A DNA stretch of 15,266 nucleotides from Pseudomonadota bacterium (GTDB lineage Bacteria; Pseudomonadota; Gammaproteobacteria; Steroidobacterales; Steroidobacteraceae). The DNA lies in contig JAKAZP010000012.1 in NCBI GenBank assembly GCA_021815905.1, positions 1-15,266 on the forward strand, given 5' to 3'. How positions within the stretch are numbered: the stretch's first letter is position 1; each line of letters opens with the position of its first letter. The notes beneath the pieces were generated by a model, which worked only from the letters and a program-made list of their open reading frames with translations, did not search any database and was not told the DNA's origin. Positions 7,615-13,619 of this stretch are shown here, in pieces. The position numbers and the translations under genes are program-made.

Positions 7615-8526
7615 ATGGCGGCGCGACTCTGGGCGATCGGACTGCTGCTCGAGCTTGCACTTTCCGCCGGCGTCGGCTGGCTGTCGGTGCGGGCCGCCGG
7701 GGCAGCGCCGGCGATGGGAGCGGTGTCCGCCCTGGCGGCGCTCGGCGCGCTCGCTCTCGCCGCGGTGGGCGCGCCGCTCGCGCTGGCGCGCGCCGGGGGG
7801 CGGGAGGGCGCGAGCCGGGAGATTCCCCGCCACTCGCTCGCGCTGCTCGCGGCCGAAGCGCTCGCGCTGCAGCTCGCCATGAGCCGGATGGCGCTGGCGC
7901 CGCTTGCGCGTCCCGGGCGCCTCGCCCCGGACTGCGGCGCGCAGCGCGGGCCGCCGGTGCTGCTGGTGCACGGCTTCGCCTGCAACGGCGCCGTCTGGCG
8001 CCCGCTCCTCAAGCGGCTCGAGCGCGCGTCCATTGGACCGACACGGGCGGTGAGTCTCGAGCCGCTGCTCGATGACATCGATGCGCAGGCGGATCGGCTG
8101 CTCGCTCCGCTCGAGGCGGTCTGGCGCGCAGGCGGCGGCCGCCCGGTCGCGATCGTGGCGCACAGCATGGGTGGACTCGTCGCGCGCGCGCTGCTCGCGC
8201 GGGTGCCGCCGGGGCGGCTGGCGGCGATCGTGACGCTCGGCACTCCGCATCACGGGACGGTGCTCGCCTGCTCCCTGCCGTGGCCGTGCGCGCGGCAGAT
8301 GTGCCCCGATTCCCCCTGGCTGCGCGATCTGAACCGGGCGCAGGAGAGACGGCTCACGGTGCCGGTGAGCAGCCTCTACAGCCTCGATGACACCCTGATC
8401 CTGCCGCCCGCGAGCGCCGCGCTCGGCGGGGCGCGAGTGCGCGAGCTTCGCGGGGTCGGACACTTGGGGCTCCTGCGCGCGCCGCGTGTGCTCGAGCGGG
8501 TGGTGGCGGAGCTCGCCCGATGCTGA
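7615..8526 (+). CDS. Membrane-anchored alpha/beta hydrolase (lipase/esterase)
   Basis: Hydrolyses ester bonds, probably of acylglycerols or wax esters. Seen: 303 residues. Two hydrophobic segments at about 4-25 and 31-57 form an N-terminal hairpin-like anchor. An alpha/beta hydrolase domain follows, with oxyanion-loop motif LLVHGFACNGAVW, nucleophile elbow AHSMGG with Ser184, an acid in SLDD (Asp258/Asp259) and catalytic His283 in GVGHLGLL. The AHSMGG form (Ala in place of the first Gly) and the TLGTPHHGT phrase recall triacylglycerol lipases of the LipA/esterase group. It starts 6 bp after the patatin-like gene, with a GGGGTGAG ribosome-binding region, and its stop overlaps the next start by 7 bp. 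With two hydrophobic segments the catalytic domain would face the side where the N-terminus lies; orientation is not determined. Confidence 0.88.
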   Translation: MAARLWAIGLLLELALSAGVGWLSVRAAGAAPAMGAVSALAALGALALAAVGAPLALARAGGREGASREIPRHSLALLAAEALALQLAMSRMALAPLARPGRLAPDCGAQRGPPVLLVHGFACNGAVWRPLLKRLERASIGPTRAVSLEPLLDDIDAQADRLLAPLEAVWRAGGGRPVAIVAHSMGGLVARALLARVPPGRLAAIVTLGTPHHGTVLACSLPWPCARQMCPDSPWLRDLNRAQERRLTVPVSSLYSLDDTLILPPASAALGGARVRELRGVGHLGLLRAPRVLERVVAELARC

Positions 8527-9242
8527 CGCCCCGCACCACCGCGGAGCTCGACCGGCTGCTCGCGCGCAAGAGCGCGCGCGATGCGCGCATCGCCGCGATG
8601 CCCGAGCTCGGCGCGCGTCTGCGGGGCCTGCGCGCGTGGCAGACACGGCGGCTCGCCGCGACCTATGATGATCTCGCGCGCGCGCCGCAGACCGCCGCCG
8701 CGGTGGCATTCTTCCTGAGCGACCTCTATGGCCCGCAGAGCTTCCTCGAGCGCGATGCCGAACTCGCGCGTGCCTGGCACCGGCTCGCCCGCGCCCTGCC
8801 CGCCGCCGCGCTCGAGGTCCTCGGCTTCGCGATCGAGCTCACCGTGCTCAGCGAGGATCTCGATCACGCGCTGCTCGCGAGCCATCCGCAGGAGCCGATC
8901 ACCGAGGAGAGCTACGCCGCCGCCTACCGGGCGGCGGACCGGACGGAGGATCGGCGTCGGCAGATCGAGCTCATCGTCGCGATCGGAGAGCGCCTCGAGC
9001 GTATCGTGCGCCACCGGGCGATCGGCATCGCGCTGCGCGCCGCGCGCGCTCCGGCGCGCCTCGCCGGCTTTGGCGCGCTGCAGGATTTTCTCGAGCGCGG
9101 CTTCGCGGCCTTCGCGCGGATGGGGAGCGCGGGAGCGCTGCTCGCTGCGGTGCGCGAGCGCGAATACGCGCTCATGAAGGCGTGGCTCAGCCGCGTCGAC
9201 ACCTCCCTCGCTCCGTCGCTGCCGGAGCCGCGCTCGCCATGA
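8520..9242 (+). CDS. Protein of unknown function (FFLSDLYGP motif), translationally coupled in the lipase operon
   Basis: I do not recognise a named function. Seen: 240 residues, predicted almost wholly helical, soluble, with no signal peptide. The most distinctive part is FFLSDLYGPQSFLERDAEL at about 66-84, a phrase I associate with uncharacterised proteobacterial proteins. It is followed by a hydrophobic helix region (LEVLGFAIELTVLSEDLDHAL) and a C-terminal Arg/Ala-rich half containing FLERGFAAFARMG. The ATG overlaps the preceding lipase stop (ATGCTGA) and its own stop overlaps the start of the GMC dehydrogenase (ATGA), so three proteins are tightly coupled in translation. That suggests a partner or accessory of the lipase or dehydrogenase, for example a chaperone-like or electron-transfer helper, but this is only an inference from position. 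Confidence 0.85.
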   Translation: MLTPRTTAELDRLLARKSARDARIAAMPELGARLRGLRAWQTRRLAATYDDLARAPQTAAAVAFFLSDLYGPQSFLERDAELARAWHRLARALPAAALEVLGFAIELTVLSEDLDHALLASHPQEPITEESYAAAYRAADRTEDRRRQIELIVAIGERLERIVRHRAIGIALRAARAPARLAGFGALQDFLERGFAAFARMGSAGALLAAVREREYALMKAWLSRVDTSLAPSLPEPRSP

Positions 9243-10885
9243 GCGCCGGCTCCGCGAAGCGCTGCGATTACATCGTCATCGGGGCGGGCTCCGCGGGCTG
9301 CGTGCTCGCGAACCGGCTCTCCGCGCGTGCCGATCTGCGGGTGCTGCTGCTCGAGGCCGGCGGGAGCGATTCCAGCCCCTGGATCCACATGCCGGCCGGC
9401 ATTGCGCGCCTGGTCGACGATCCGCGGATCGACTGGCGCTTCCACACCGAGCCGGTGCCGGAGCTCGCGGGTCGGCGCCTGTACTGGCCGCGCGGGCGCG
9501 TGCTGGGCGGCAGCAGCTCGATCAACGCGATGTGTTACACGCGCGGCCACCCGCGCGACTACGACGAATGGGCGGCGCTCGCCGGGGAGGACTGGAGCTA
9601 TGCGCGCGTATTGCCCTACTTCCGCCGCGCCGAGGACCAGGCGCGCGGAGCCGACCGCTATCATGGCGTGGGCGGACCGCTCGCCGTGGAGGATCTGAGG
9701 TTCCGCAATCCCCTGAGCGCCGTGTTCGTCGAGGCCGGCGCCGCGTGCGGACTGGCGCGGAACGAGGATTTCAACGGGGAGCATCAGGAGGGTGTCGGCT
9801 TCTACCAGGTGACGCAGCGCCGCGGGCGCCGCTGCAGCGCGGCCGCGGCCTACCTCGCCCCCGTGCGCCATCGCGCCAACCTCGAGGTGCGGACCCGTTG
9901 CCTCGTCACCCGCATTCTCCTCTCCGGCACGCGCGCCATCGGCGTCGAGGTCCGGCGCGACGGCGTCCTCGAGCGGGTGTTCTGCGAGCGCGAGGTGCTG
10001 CTCGCGGCGGGCACCGTCGGCTCGGCGCACCTGCTGCTCCTTTCCGGAATCGGGCCGGCCGCGGCGCTCGGCGCCGCCGGCGTCGCGGTCGTCAGCGACA
10101 GCGCCGAAGTCGGCGGCAATCTCCAGGATCATCTCGACTTCTGCACCTTGAACCGCTGCACCGTGCCGGTGACCTACGACTTCACCGCCTGGCAGCAGCT
10201 CGGCGTCGCGCTGCGCTACTTCCTCACCCGCTCCGGACCCGGTGTGAGCAACATCGCCGAGGCGGGCGCCTTCGTCCGCAGCCCGCTCGCCCCCGATGCG
10301 CGCGCAGACCTGCAGCTGCATTTCGTGCCGGCCCAGCTCGACGATCACGGGCGCCATCGGCTGCCGGGTCACGGGTTCACCATTCACTCCTGCCTGCTGC
10401 GCCCGCGCAGCCGCGGCCGGATCACGCTCGGCTCAGCGCACCCGGGGGAGCCGCCGCGTATCGAGCCCGGATACCTGAGCGATCCGGGAGACCTCGAGGG
10501 AATGCTCGAAGGCATGCGCCTCGCGCGCCGGATCGTCCGTGCGGCGCCCTTCTCCGCCTTTCGCGGCCCGGAAGTCTTCCCGGGGGAGGGCGTGAGCGGC
10601 CCGGGCGAGCTCGTTGCGGTCCTGCGGCGCAAGGCCGAGACCATCTACCATCCCGTGGGGACCTGCCGCATGGGGAGCGATGCCGCTTCCGTGGTCGACC
10701 CGCGGCTGCGGGTGCGCGGCATCGAAGGCCTGCGGGTGATCGACGCCTCGGTCATGCCGCGGCTCGTCGGCGGCAACACCAACGCCCCCGTCATCATGAT
10801 CGCCGAAAAGGCCGCGGATTTCCTGCTCGGCGCCCAAGCCGGCATAGGTACATTCTCGGATCGAACTTTTCCGCCGCCTGCGTAA
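9239..10885 (+). CDS. GMC-family FAD-dependent alcohol dehydrogenase (AlkJ-like)
   Basis: Oxidises an alcohol, likely a medium- or long-chain aliphatic one, to the aldehyde, passing electrons from FAD to the quinone pool. Seen: 548 residues. FAD dinucleotide motif GAGSAG has Gly15, Gly17 and Gly20. The GMC signature region WPRGRVLGGSSSINAMCY follows, then DFNGEHQEGVGFYQVTQ and the second signature GTVGSAHLLLLSGIGP. The active-site pair is His471 (YHPVGTCRMG) and Asn515 (GNTNAP). Motif wording follows AlkJ and choline-dehydrogenase relatives; the phrases INAM and GVGFYQVTQ favour AlkJ over BetA. The start is fixed by the ATGA overlap with the preceding gene; an upstream in-frame ATG at 9182 lies inside that gene. 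It closes the operon, where it could oxidise fatty alcohol freed from wax esters. Substrate is inferred. Confidence 0.88.
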   Translation: MSAGSAKRCDYIVIGAGSAGCVLANRLSARADLRVLLLEAGGSDSSPWIHMPAGIARLVDDPRIDWRFHTEPVPELAGRRLYWPRGRVLGGSSSINAMCYTRGHPRDYDEWAALAGEDWSYARVLPYFRRAEDQARGADRYHGVGGPLAVEDLRFRNPLSAVFVEAGAACGLARNEDFNGEHQEGVGFYQVTQRRGRRCSAAAAYLAPVRHRANLEVRTRCLVTRILLSGTRAIGVEVRRDGVLERVFCEREVLLAAGTVGSAHLLLLSGIGPAAALGAAGVAVVSDSAEVGGNLQDHLDFCTLNRCTVPVTYDFTAWQQLGVALRYFLTRSGPGVSNIAEAGAFVRSPLAPDARADLQLHFVPAQLDDHGRHRLPGHGFTIHSCLLRPRSRGRITLGSAHPGEPPRIEPGYLSDPGDLEGMLEGMRLARRIVRAAPFSAFRGPEVFPGEGVSGPGELVAVLRRKAETIYHPVGTCRMGSDAASVVDPRLRVRGIEGLRVIDASVMPRLVGGNTNAPVIMIAEKAADFLLGAQAGIGTFSDRTFPPPA

Positions 10886-10938
10886 TCTTCTCTCCAGGTT
10901 TTTCGCTCACGGCATCAGGTCCGATCCGCAGCCGCTGA

Positions 10939-10957
10939 AATATGACCCCCTCATATT
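10939..10957. promoter_or_regulatory. Perfect inverted repeat AATATGA-N5-TCATATT before the BON gene
   Basis: Two 7-bp arms (10939-10945 and 10951-10957) are exact reverse complements around a CCCCC spacer. They form the most AT-rich spot in the 146 bp between the GMC gene and the BON gene, 75 bp before the BON start codon. It could be a dimeric regulator's operator or overlap the promoter; TATGAC inside it is a poor -10. As RNA it would form a 7-bp hairpin without a T-tract, so a terminator for the upstream operon is less likely. Confidence 0.5.
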
Positions 10958-11018
10958 CCCCCACGGCGGCAACGAATCGGAACGGACCATGACGGTGCCG
11001 TGAGCGTCTTTCTTTACC

Positions 11019-11023
11019 GGAGG
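11019..11023 (+). promoter_or_regulatory. Strong ribosome-binding site of the BON protein
   Basis: GGAGG lies 8 nt before the ATG at 11032. It is the best Shine-Dalgarno in the window and confirms the BON start; most other genes here have weak sites or rely on coupling. Confidence 0.8.
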
Positions 11024-11031
11024 CTCGAGCC

Positions 11032-11685
11032 ATGAAGTCCGACACCGAGATCAAACGAGACGTCGAGGCGGAGCTGCGCTGGGACCCCGAGATCGACCAG
11101 ACCGACATCGCCGTCAAGGTCAACGATGCGGTCGTGGCGCTGACCGGCTTCGCCCGCAGCTTCCCGGAAAAGTATCGCGCCGAAGCCACGGCCAAGCGCG
11201 TCATGGGCGTCACCGCCGTGGCCAACGACATCGAGGTCCGCCTGCTCTCGGGGGATGCGTTGACCGATCCGCAGGTCGCCCGCGCGGCGGTCGCGGCGCT
11301 GCAGGCGGCGCTGCCGCTTTCCTGGCAGGAGGTCAAGCCGCTCGTGCACGACGGCCACGTGGCGCTCGAAGGGACCGTGGAGTGGCACTACCAGCGCGAG
11401 AAGGCCGAGCACGCGATCCGCGACCTCAAGGGCGTCGTCAGCGTGCGCAACTCGATCCGCATCAAGCCGCGCGTGGCGCCCTCGGAGATCAAGCACAAGA
11501 TCGAGGAGGCGTTCCGCCGCAATGCCGAGGTCGACGCCCAACACATCACGGTCGACGCCCAGGGCGCCGAGGTGACGCTCCGGGGCGAGGTGCGCTCGTG
11601 GGCCGAGCGCGACCAGGCGCAGCGCACCGCGTGGTCGGCGCCCGGAGTGATGCAGGTCAGGAACGAGCTGCAGGTCAGAACCTGA
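11032..11685 (+). CDS. Triple BON-domain protein (OsmY-like, no signal peptide)
   Basis: BON domains are small alpha/beta modules that bind phospholipid or membrane surfaces; multi-BON proteins such as OsmY are linked to osmotic and envelope stress. Seen: 217 residues forming three tandem BON units at about 3-70, 76-145 and 149-216. Each has the pattern of a helix, a (V/H)xVxxGxVxLxG strand pair (VVALTGFA, HVALEGTVE, EVTLRGEV) and a closing GVxxVxNxI/L segment (MGVTAVANDIEV, KGVVSVRNSIRI, PGVMQVRNELQV). OsmY has a signal peptide and two BON domains; this one begins MKSDTEIKRDVEAELRWDP with no signal, so it should be cytoplasmic. It has a strong ribosome-binding site and its own likely promoter region containing an inverted repeat. 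Two-component genes follow, suggesting a shared stress response. Mechanism is unknown. Confidence 0.9.
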   Translation: MKSDTEIKRDVEAELRWDPEIDQTDIAVKVNDAVVALTGFARSFPEKYRAEATAKRVMGVTAVANDIEVRLLSGDALTDPQVARAAVAALQAALPLSWQEVKPLVHDGHVALEGTVEWHYQREKAEHAIRDLKGVVSVRNSIRIKPRVAPSEIKHKIEEAFRRNAEVDAQHITVDAQGAEVTLRGEVRSWAERDQAQRTAWSAPGVMQVRNELQVRT

Positions 11686-11967
11686 TTTCAAGCCGCTCGA
11701 GCCGGTCCATTCCCACGGCTTCCTCCGGGTCACCGCCGCCTCCCGCCTCGAGGTCGCGAGTTCCGCGGCCAGCGTGCGCACGACGATCGATCCAGCCCCG
11801 CGCGCGGCCGGAATGCGATGCGCGTCACGTTCCGCGGCGCTTCGCGGCAAGTCCGTATGGCTCGGACGCGGGATACTGCCCAACATCGAGCGCAATCCCC
11901 GCGGGAGCCATGGTGCGCAGGCCGCCGCGGGCTACCGTTGACGGGCCGCCGCCCAAAAGAGTACGAG
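11686..11967. other. 282-bp spacer between the BON protein and kinase genes
   Basis: This is the longest gene-free stretch. The kinase reading frame stays open upstream to an ATG at 11818, and another frame holds a 42-residue open frame at 11813-11941, but neither has a ribosome-binding site or family-like sequence. I see no terminator with a T-tract after the BON gene and no convincing promoter hexamers. AAAAGAG just before 11961 may be the ribosome-binding site of the kinase gene. Confidence 0.5.
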
Positions 11968-12738
11968 ATGCTCAAGTCATTCGACACCACCGCTCTTTCC
12001 AACTCGGAAGAGCGGCACCGGCTTCAGGACCGCCTCATGAACGTCTCCCGCATGGCGGCCATCGGGGAGATGGCGGCCGGCATCGCCCACGAGCTCAACC
12101 AGCCGCTCGCGGCCGTCGCCAACTACGCGCAGGCCTGCGAGCGGCTGCTCGGGCAGCCGGAGCCGGACCTCGCGGAGATCCGCGACGCGCTGCGCGAGAT
12201 CACCTCCCAGGCGGTGCGCGCCGGGGACATCATTCACAGGCTCCGCAGCCTCGCGCGTGTCCCGGAAGCGCGCCGCGAGGTGACCGACGTCGGCGTCCTG
12301 CTCGGTGAGCTCGCGGAGCTGATCGAGGCCGATGCGCGGCAGCATCAGACGCGCTGCCGCGTCGAGCTTGCCGGTGGCCTGCCGCGGGTCGAAGTCGACC
12401 GGGCGCAGATCCAGCAGGTCGTGTTGAGCCTGGTACGCAATGCCCTCGAGGCGCTCACCGAGAGCCCGCTCGACTCGCGCGAGCTCATGATCCTCAGCGC
12501 CCTCAACCCCGCGGGGAACATCGAGATCTTGGTCTGCGACAGCGGTCCCGGGGTCTCACCGCGCATCGCCGAGCGGCTCTTCGACCCTTTCTGCACGAGC
12601 AAGGCGGCGGGCACCGGGCTCGGGCTCGCGAGCAGCCGGACGATCGCCCGCACCCACGGCGGTGCGCTCGATTACCGGCCGAATCGGCCCGCCGGCGCCT
12701 GCTTCGTCCTCACCCTGCCCCCGGCGCGCGGACTGTGA
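11968..12738 (+). CDS. Sensor-less FixL-type histidine kinase
   Basis: Autophosphorylates on a histidine and passes the phosphate to a response regulator, probably the FixJ-type protein encoded next. Seen: 256 residues with no PAS, transmembrane or other sensor domain. After about 18 residues comes the HisKA helix with H-box GIAHELNQPLAAV (His41), then a HATPase domain with N-box LVRNALEALTES (Asn158), G1 DSGPGVS, F-box region LFDPFCTSK and G2 GTGLGLASSRTI. H-box wording and order match FixL/DctB-type (HPK4) kinases, which normally carry N-terminal sensors. The ATG at 11968 is chosen for the upstream AAAAGAG; the open frame back to 11818 does not read like a domain. It lies between the BON gene and the response regulator. 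It may sense cytoplasmic redox or nucleotide state, or depend on a partner sensor; this is inference. Confidence 0.9.
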   Translation: MLKSFDTTALSNSEERHRLQDRLMNVSRMAAIGEMAAGIAHELNQPLAAVANYAQACERLLGQPEPDLAEIRDALREITSQAVRAGDIIHRLRSLARVPEARREVTDVGVLLGELAELIEADARQHQTRCRVELAGGLPRVEVDRAQIQQVVLSLVRNALEALTESPLDSRELMILSALNPAGNIEILVCDSGPGVSPRIAERLFDPFCTSKAAGTGLGLASSRTIARTHGGALDYRPNRPAGACFVLTLPPARGL

Positions 12739-12856
12739 GCCGTCCGGCCGGCGCGGTTGCGGCAAATACCGATGACGCTGCGCGTTGACCCCGATTGGTC
12801 GAGACGCGCATCCGAAGTACGGTGCGCGTGGGGATGACTCGCACCGGACGAACTCG
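12739..12856. other. 118-bp spacer between the kinase and response regulator genes
   Basis: Wide for two genes of one operon, so the regulator may have its own promoter. TTGACC at 12785-12790 resembles a -35, but no matching -10 lies 16-18 bp downstream. TTGACC and GGTCGA (12797-12802) form an imperfect inverted repeat with a 6-nt spacer that could bind a regulator. No strong ribosome-binding site is seen before the ATG at 12857. Confidence 0.3.
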
Positions 12857-13480
12857 ATGAAAGCCAGAGAGCGACTGCCGACCGTGTTCGTGGTGGACGA
12901 CGATGCCGCCGCCCGCGGCTCCTTGCGCATGCTGCTGAAGTCCCTCGGACTGCACGCCGTGGCCTGCGACTCCGGCGCGGCGTTTCTCGCCGCCTACGAT
13001 CCCGAGCAGCCGGGATGCCTGCTGCTCGACGTGCGCATGCCCGGGATGAGCGGCCCGGAGCTGCAGCAGCAGCTCAACGCGCGCGGGGCCATTCTCCCGG
13101 TCATCTTCATCACCGGCCACGGCGATGTGGCGATGGCGGTCGAGGCGATGCGCCACGGCGCGTCCGATTTCCTGCAGAAGCCGTTCCGTGACCAGGAGCT
13201 GCTCGATCGCGTGCAGCGGGCGCTCAAGCGCGATGCCGCCCACCGTGCCGAGCTCGCGCGGCTGCACGAGATCCGCGACCGTCTCGAGTCCCTGACGCCC
13301 CGCGAGCGCGAAGTGCTTGCGCTCCTCAGCCGCGGCAGCCCCAACAAGGTGATGGCTCACGAGCTCGGCATCAGCCAGCGCACCATCGAGATCCACCGCG
13401 CGCGCATCATGGAGAAGATGAACGCCCCCTCGCTCGCGCAGCTCGTGCGAATGACCGCAGCGGCGCCGGGCGCGGCGTAG
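12857..13480 (+). CDS. FixJ-family response regulator with LuxR-type DNA-binding domain
   Basis: A transcription factor activated by phosphorylation, the likely partner of the kinase just upstream. Seen: 207 residues. The receiver domain (about 8-125) has the acidic pocket VVDDD (Asp14-16), phospho-acceptor Asp58 in LLLDVRMPGMSG, the switch Thr in FITGHGD and the conserved Lys in LQKPF. After a linker helix, a LuxR/GerE helix-turn-helix (about 140-200) reads LTPREREVLALL, then a recognition region with ELGISQRTIEIHRARIMEKM. LDVRMPGMSG and the HGDVAMAVEAMRHGA phrase are typical of FixJ, TodT and StyR relatives. The ATG at 12857 is chosen for family length. The 3' end overlaps the first unit of a tandem repeat. 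Target genes are not visible; the BON gene and the lipid operon are candidates by position only. Confidence 0.93.
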   Translation: MKARERLPTVFVVDDDAAARGSLRMLLKSLGLHAVACDSGAAFLAAYDPEQPGCLLLDVRMPGMSGPELQQQLNARGAILPVIFITGHGDVAMAVEAMRHGASDFLQKPFRDQELLDRVQRALKRDAAHRAELARLHEIRDRLESLTPREREVLALLSRGSPNKVMAHELGISQRTIEIHRARIMEKMNAPSLAQLVRMTAAAPGAA

Positions 13481-13577
13481 TCCGCCCCGCGCACCGCATC
13501 GGGCCTGGCCCGCGCCGGCCGGCAGCGGCGTAGTCCGGCGCGCGCACCGTGTCAGGCGTGGCCCGCGGCGGCCGGTC
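13472..13577. repeat. Tandem duplication of a 53-bp unit
   Basis: Two head-to-tail copies, 13472-13524 and 13525-13577, agree at about 44 of 53 positions by my hand alignment. Each begins GCGGCGTAGTCCG and contains GCGCACCG and TGGCCCGCG before ending in a GGCCGG-rich segment. The first copy includes the last two codons and stop of the response regulator; a third copy breaks off after five bases. The role is unknown; it could be a small local duplication, a REP-like element or part of a regulatory region for the following kinase gene. Confidence 0.75.
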
Positions 13578-13619
13578 GCGGCTTCCGATCGGCCGCGCTC
13601 CGTGCCAAGCTAGGTCCCG

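Noticed and set aside
6370..8526. A possible polyhydroxyalkanoate depolymerase or synthase beside the phasin-like gene
   Set aside because: The hydrolases carry patatin (GGGPLG, GVSSG, DG) and AHSMGG lipase signatures, not the PhaC lipase-box-Cys or depolymerase arrangement, so a PHA cycle is not encoded here.
5683..8709. A 1008-residue open frame on the minus strand
   Set aside because: It runs antisense to the phasin-like, patatin-like and alpha/beta hydrolase genes, whose motifs are clear. Its composition (runs of Arg, Ala, Gly, His) is that of a GC-rich shadow frame and no domain is visible.
11813..11941. A 42-residue open frame upstream of the sensor-less kinase, and an N-terminal extension of the kinase from 11818
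   Set aside because: Neither has a ribosome-binding site or a sequence resembling a sensor domain or known small protein.
12785..12802. A sigma-70 promoter or regulator site with TTGACC before the response regulator gene
   Set aside because: No -10 hexamer lies at proper spacing and the inverted repeat with GGTCGA is short and imperfect; it is noted only within the spacer entry.
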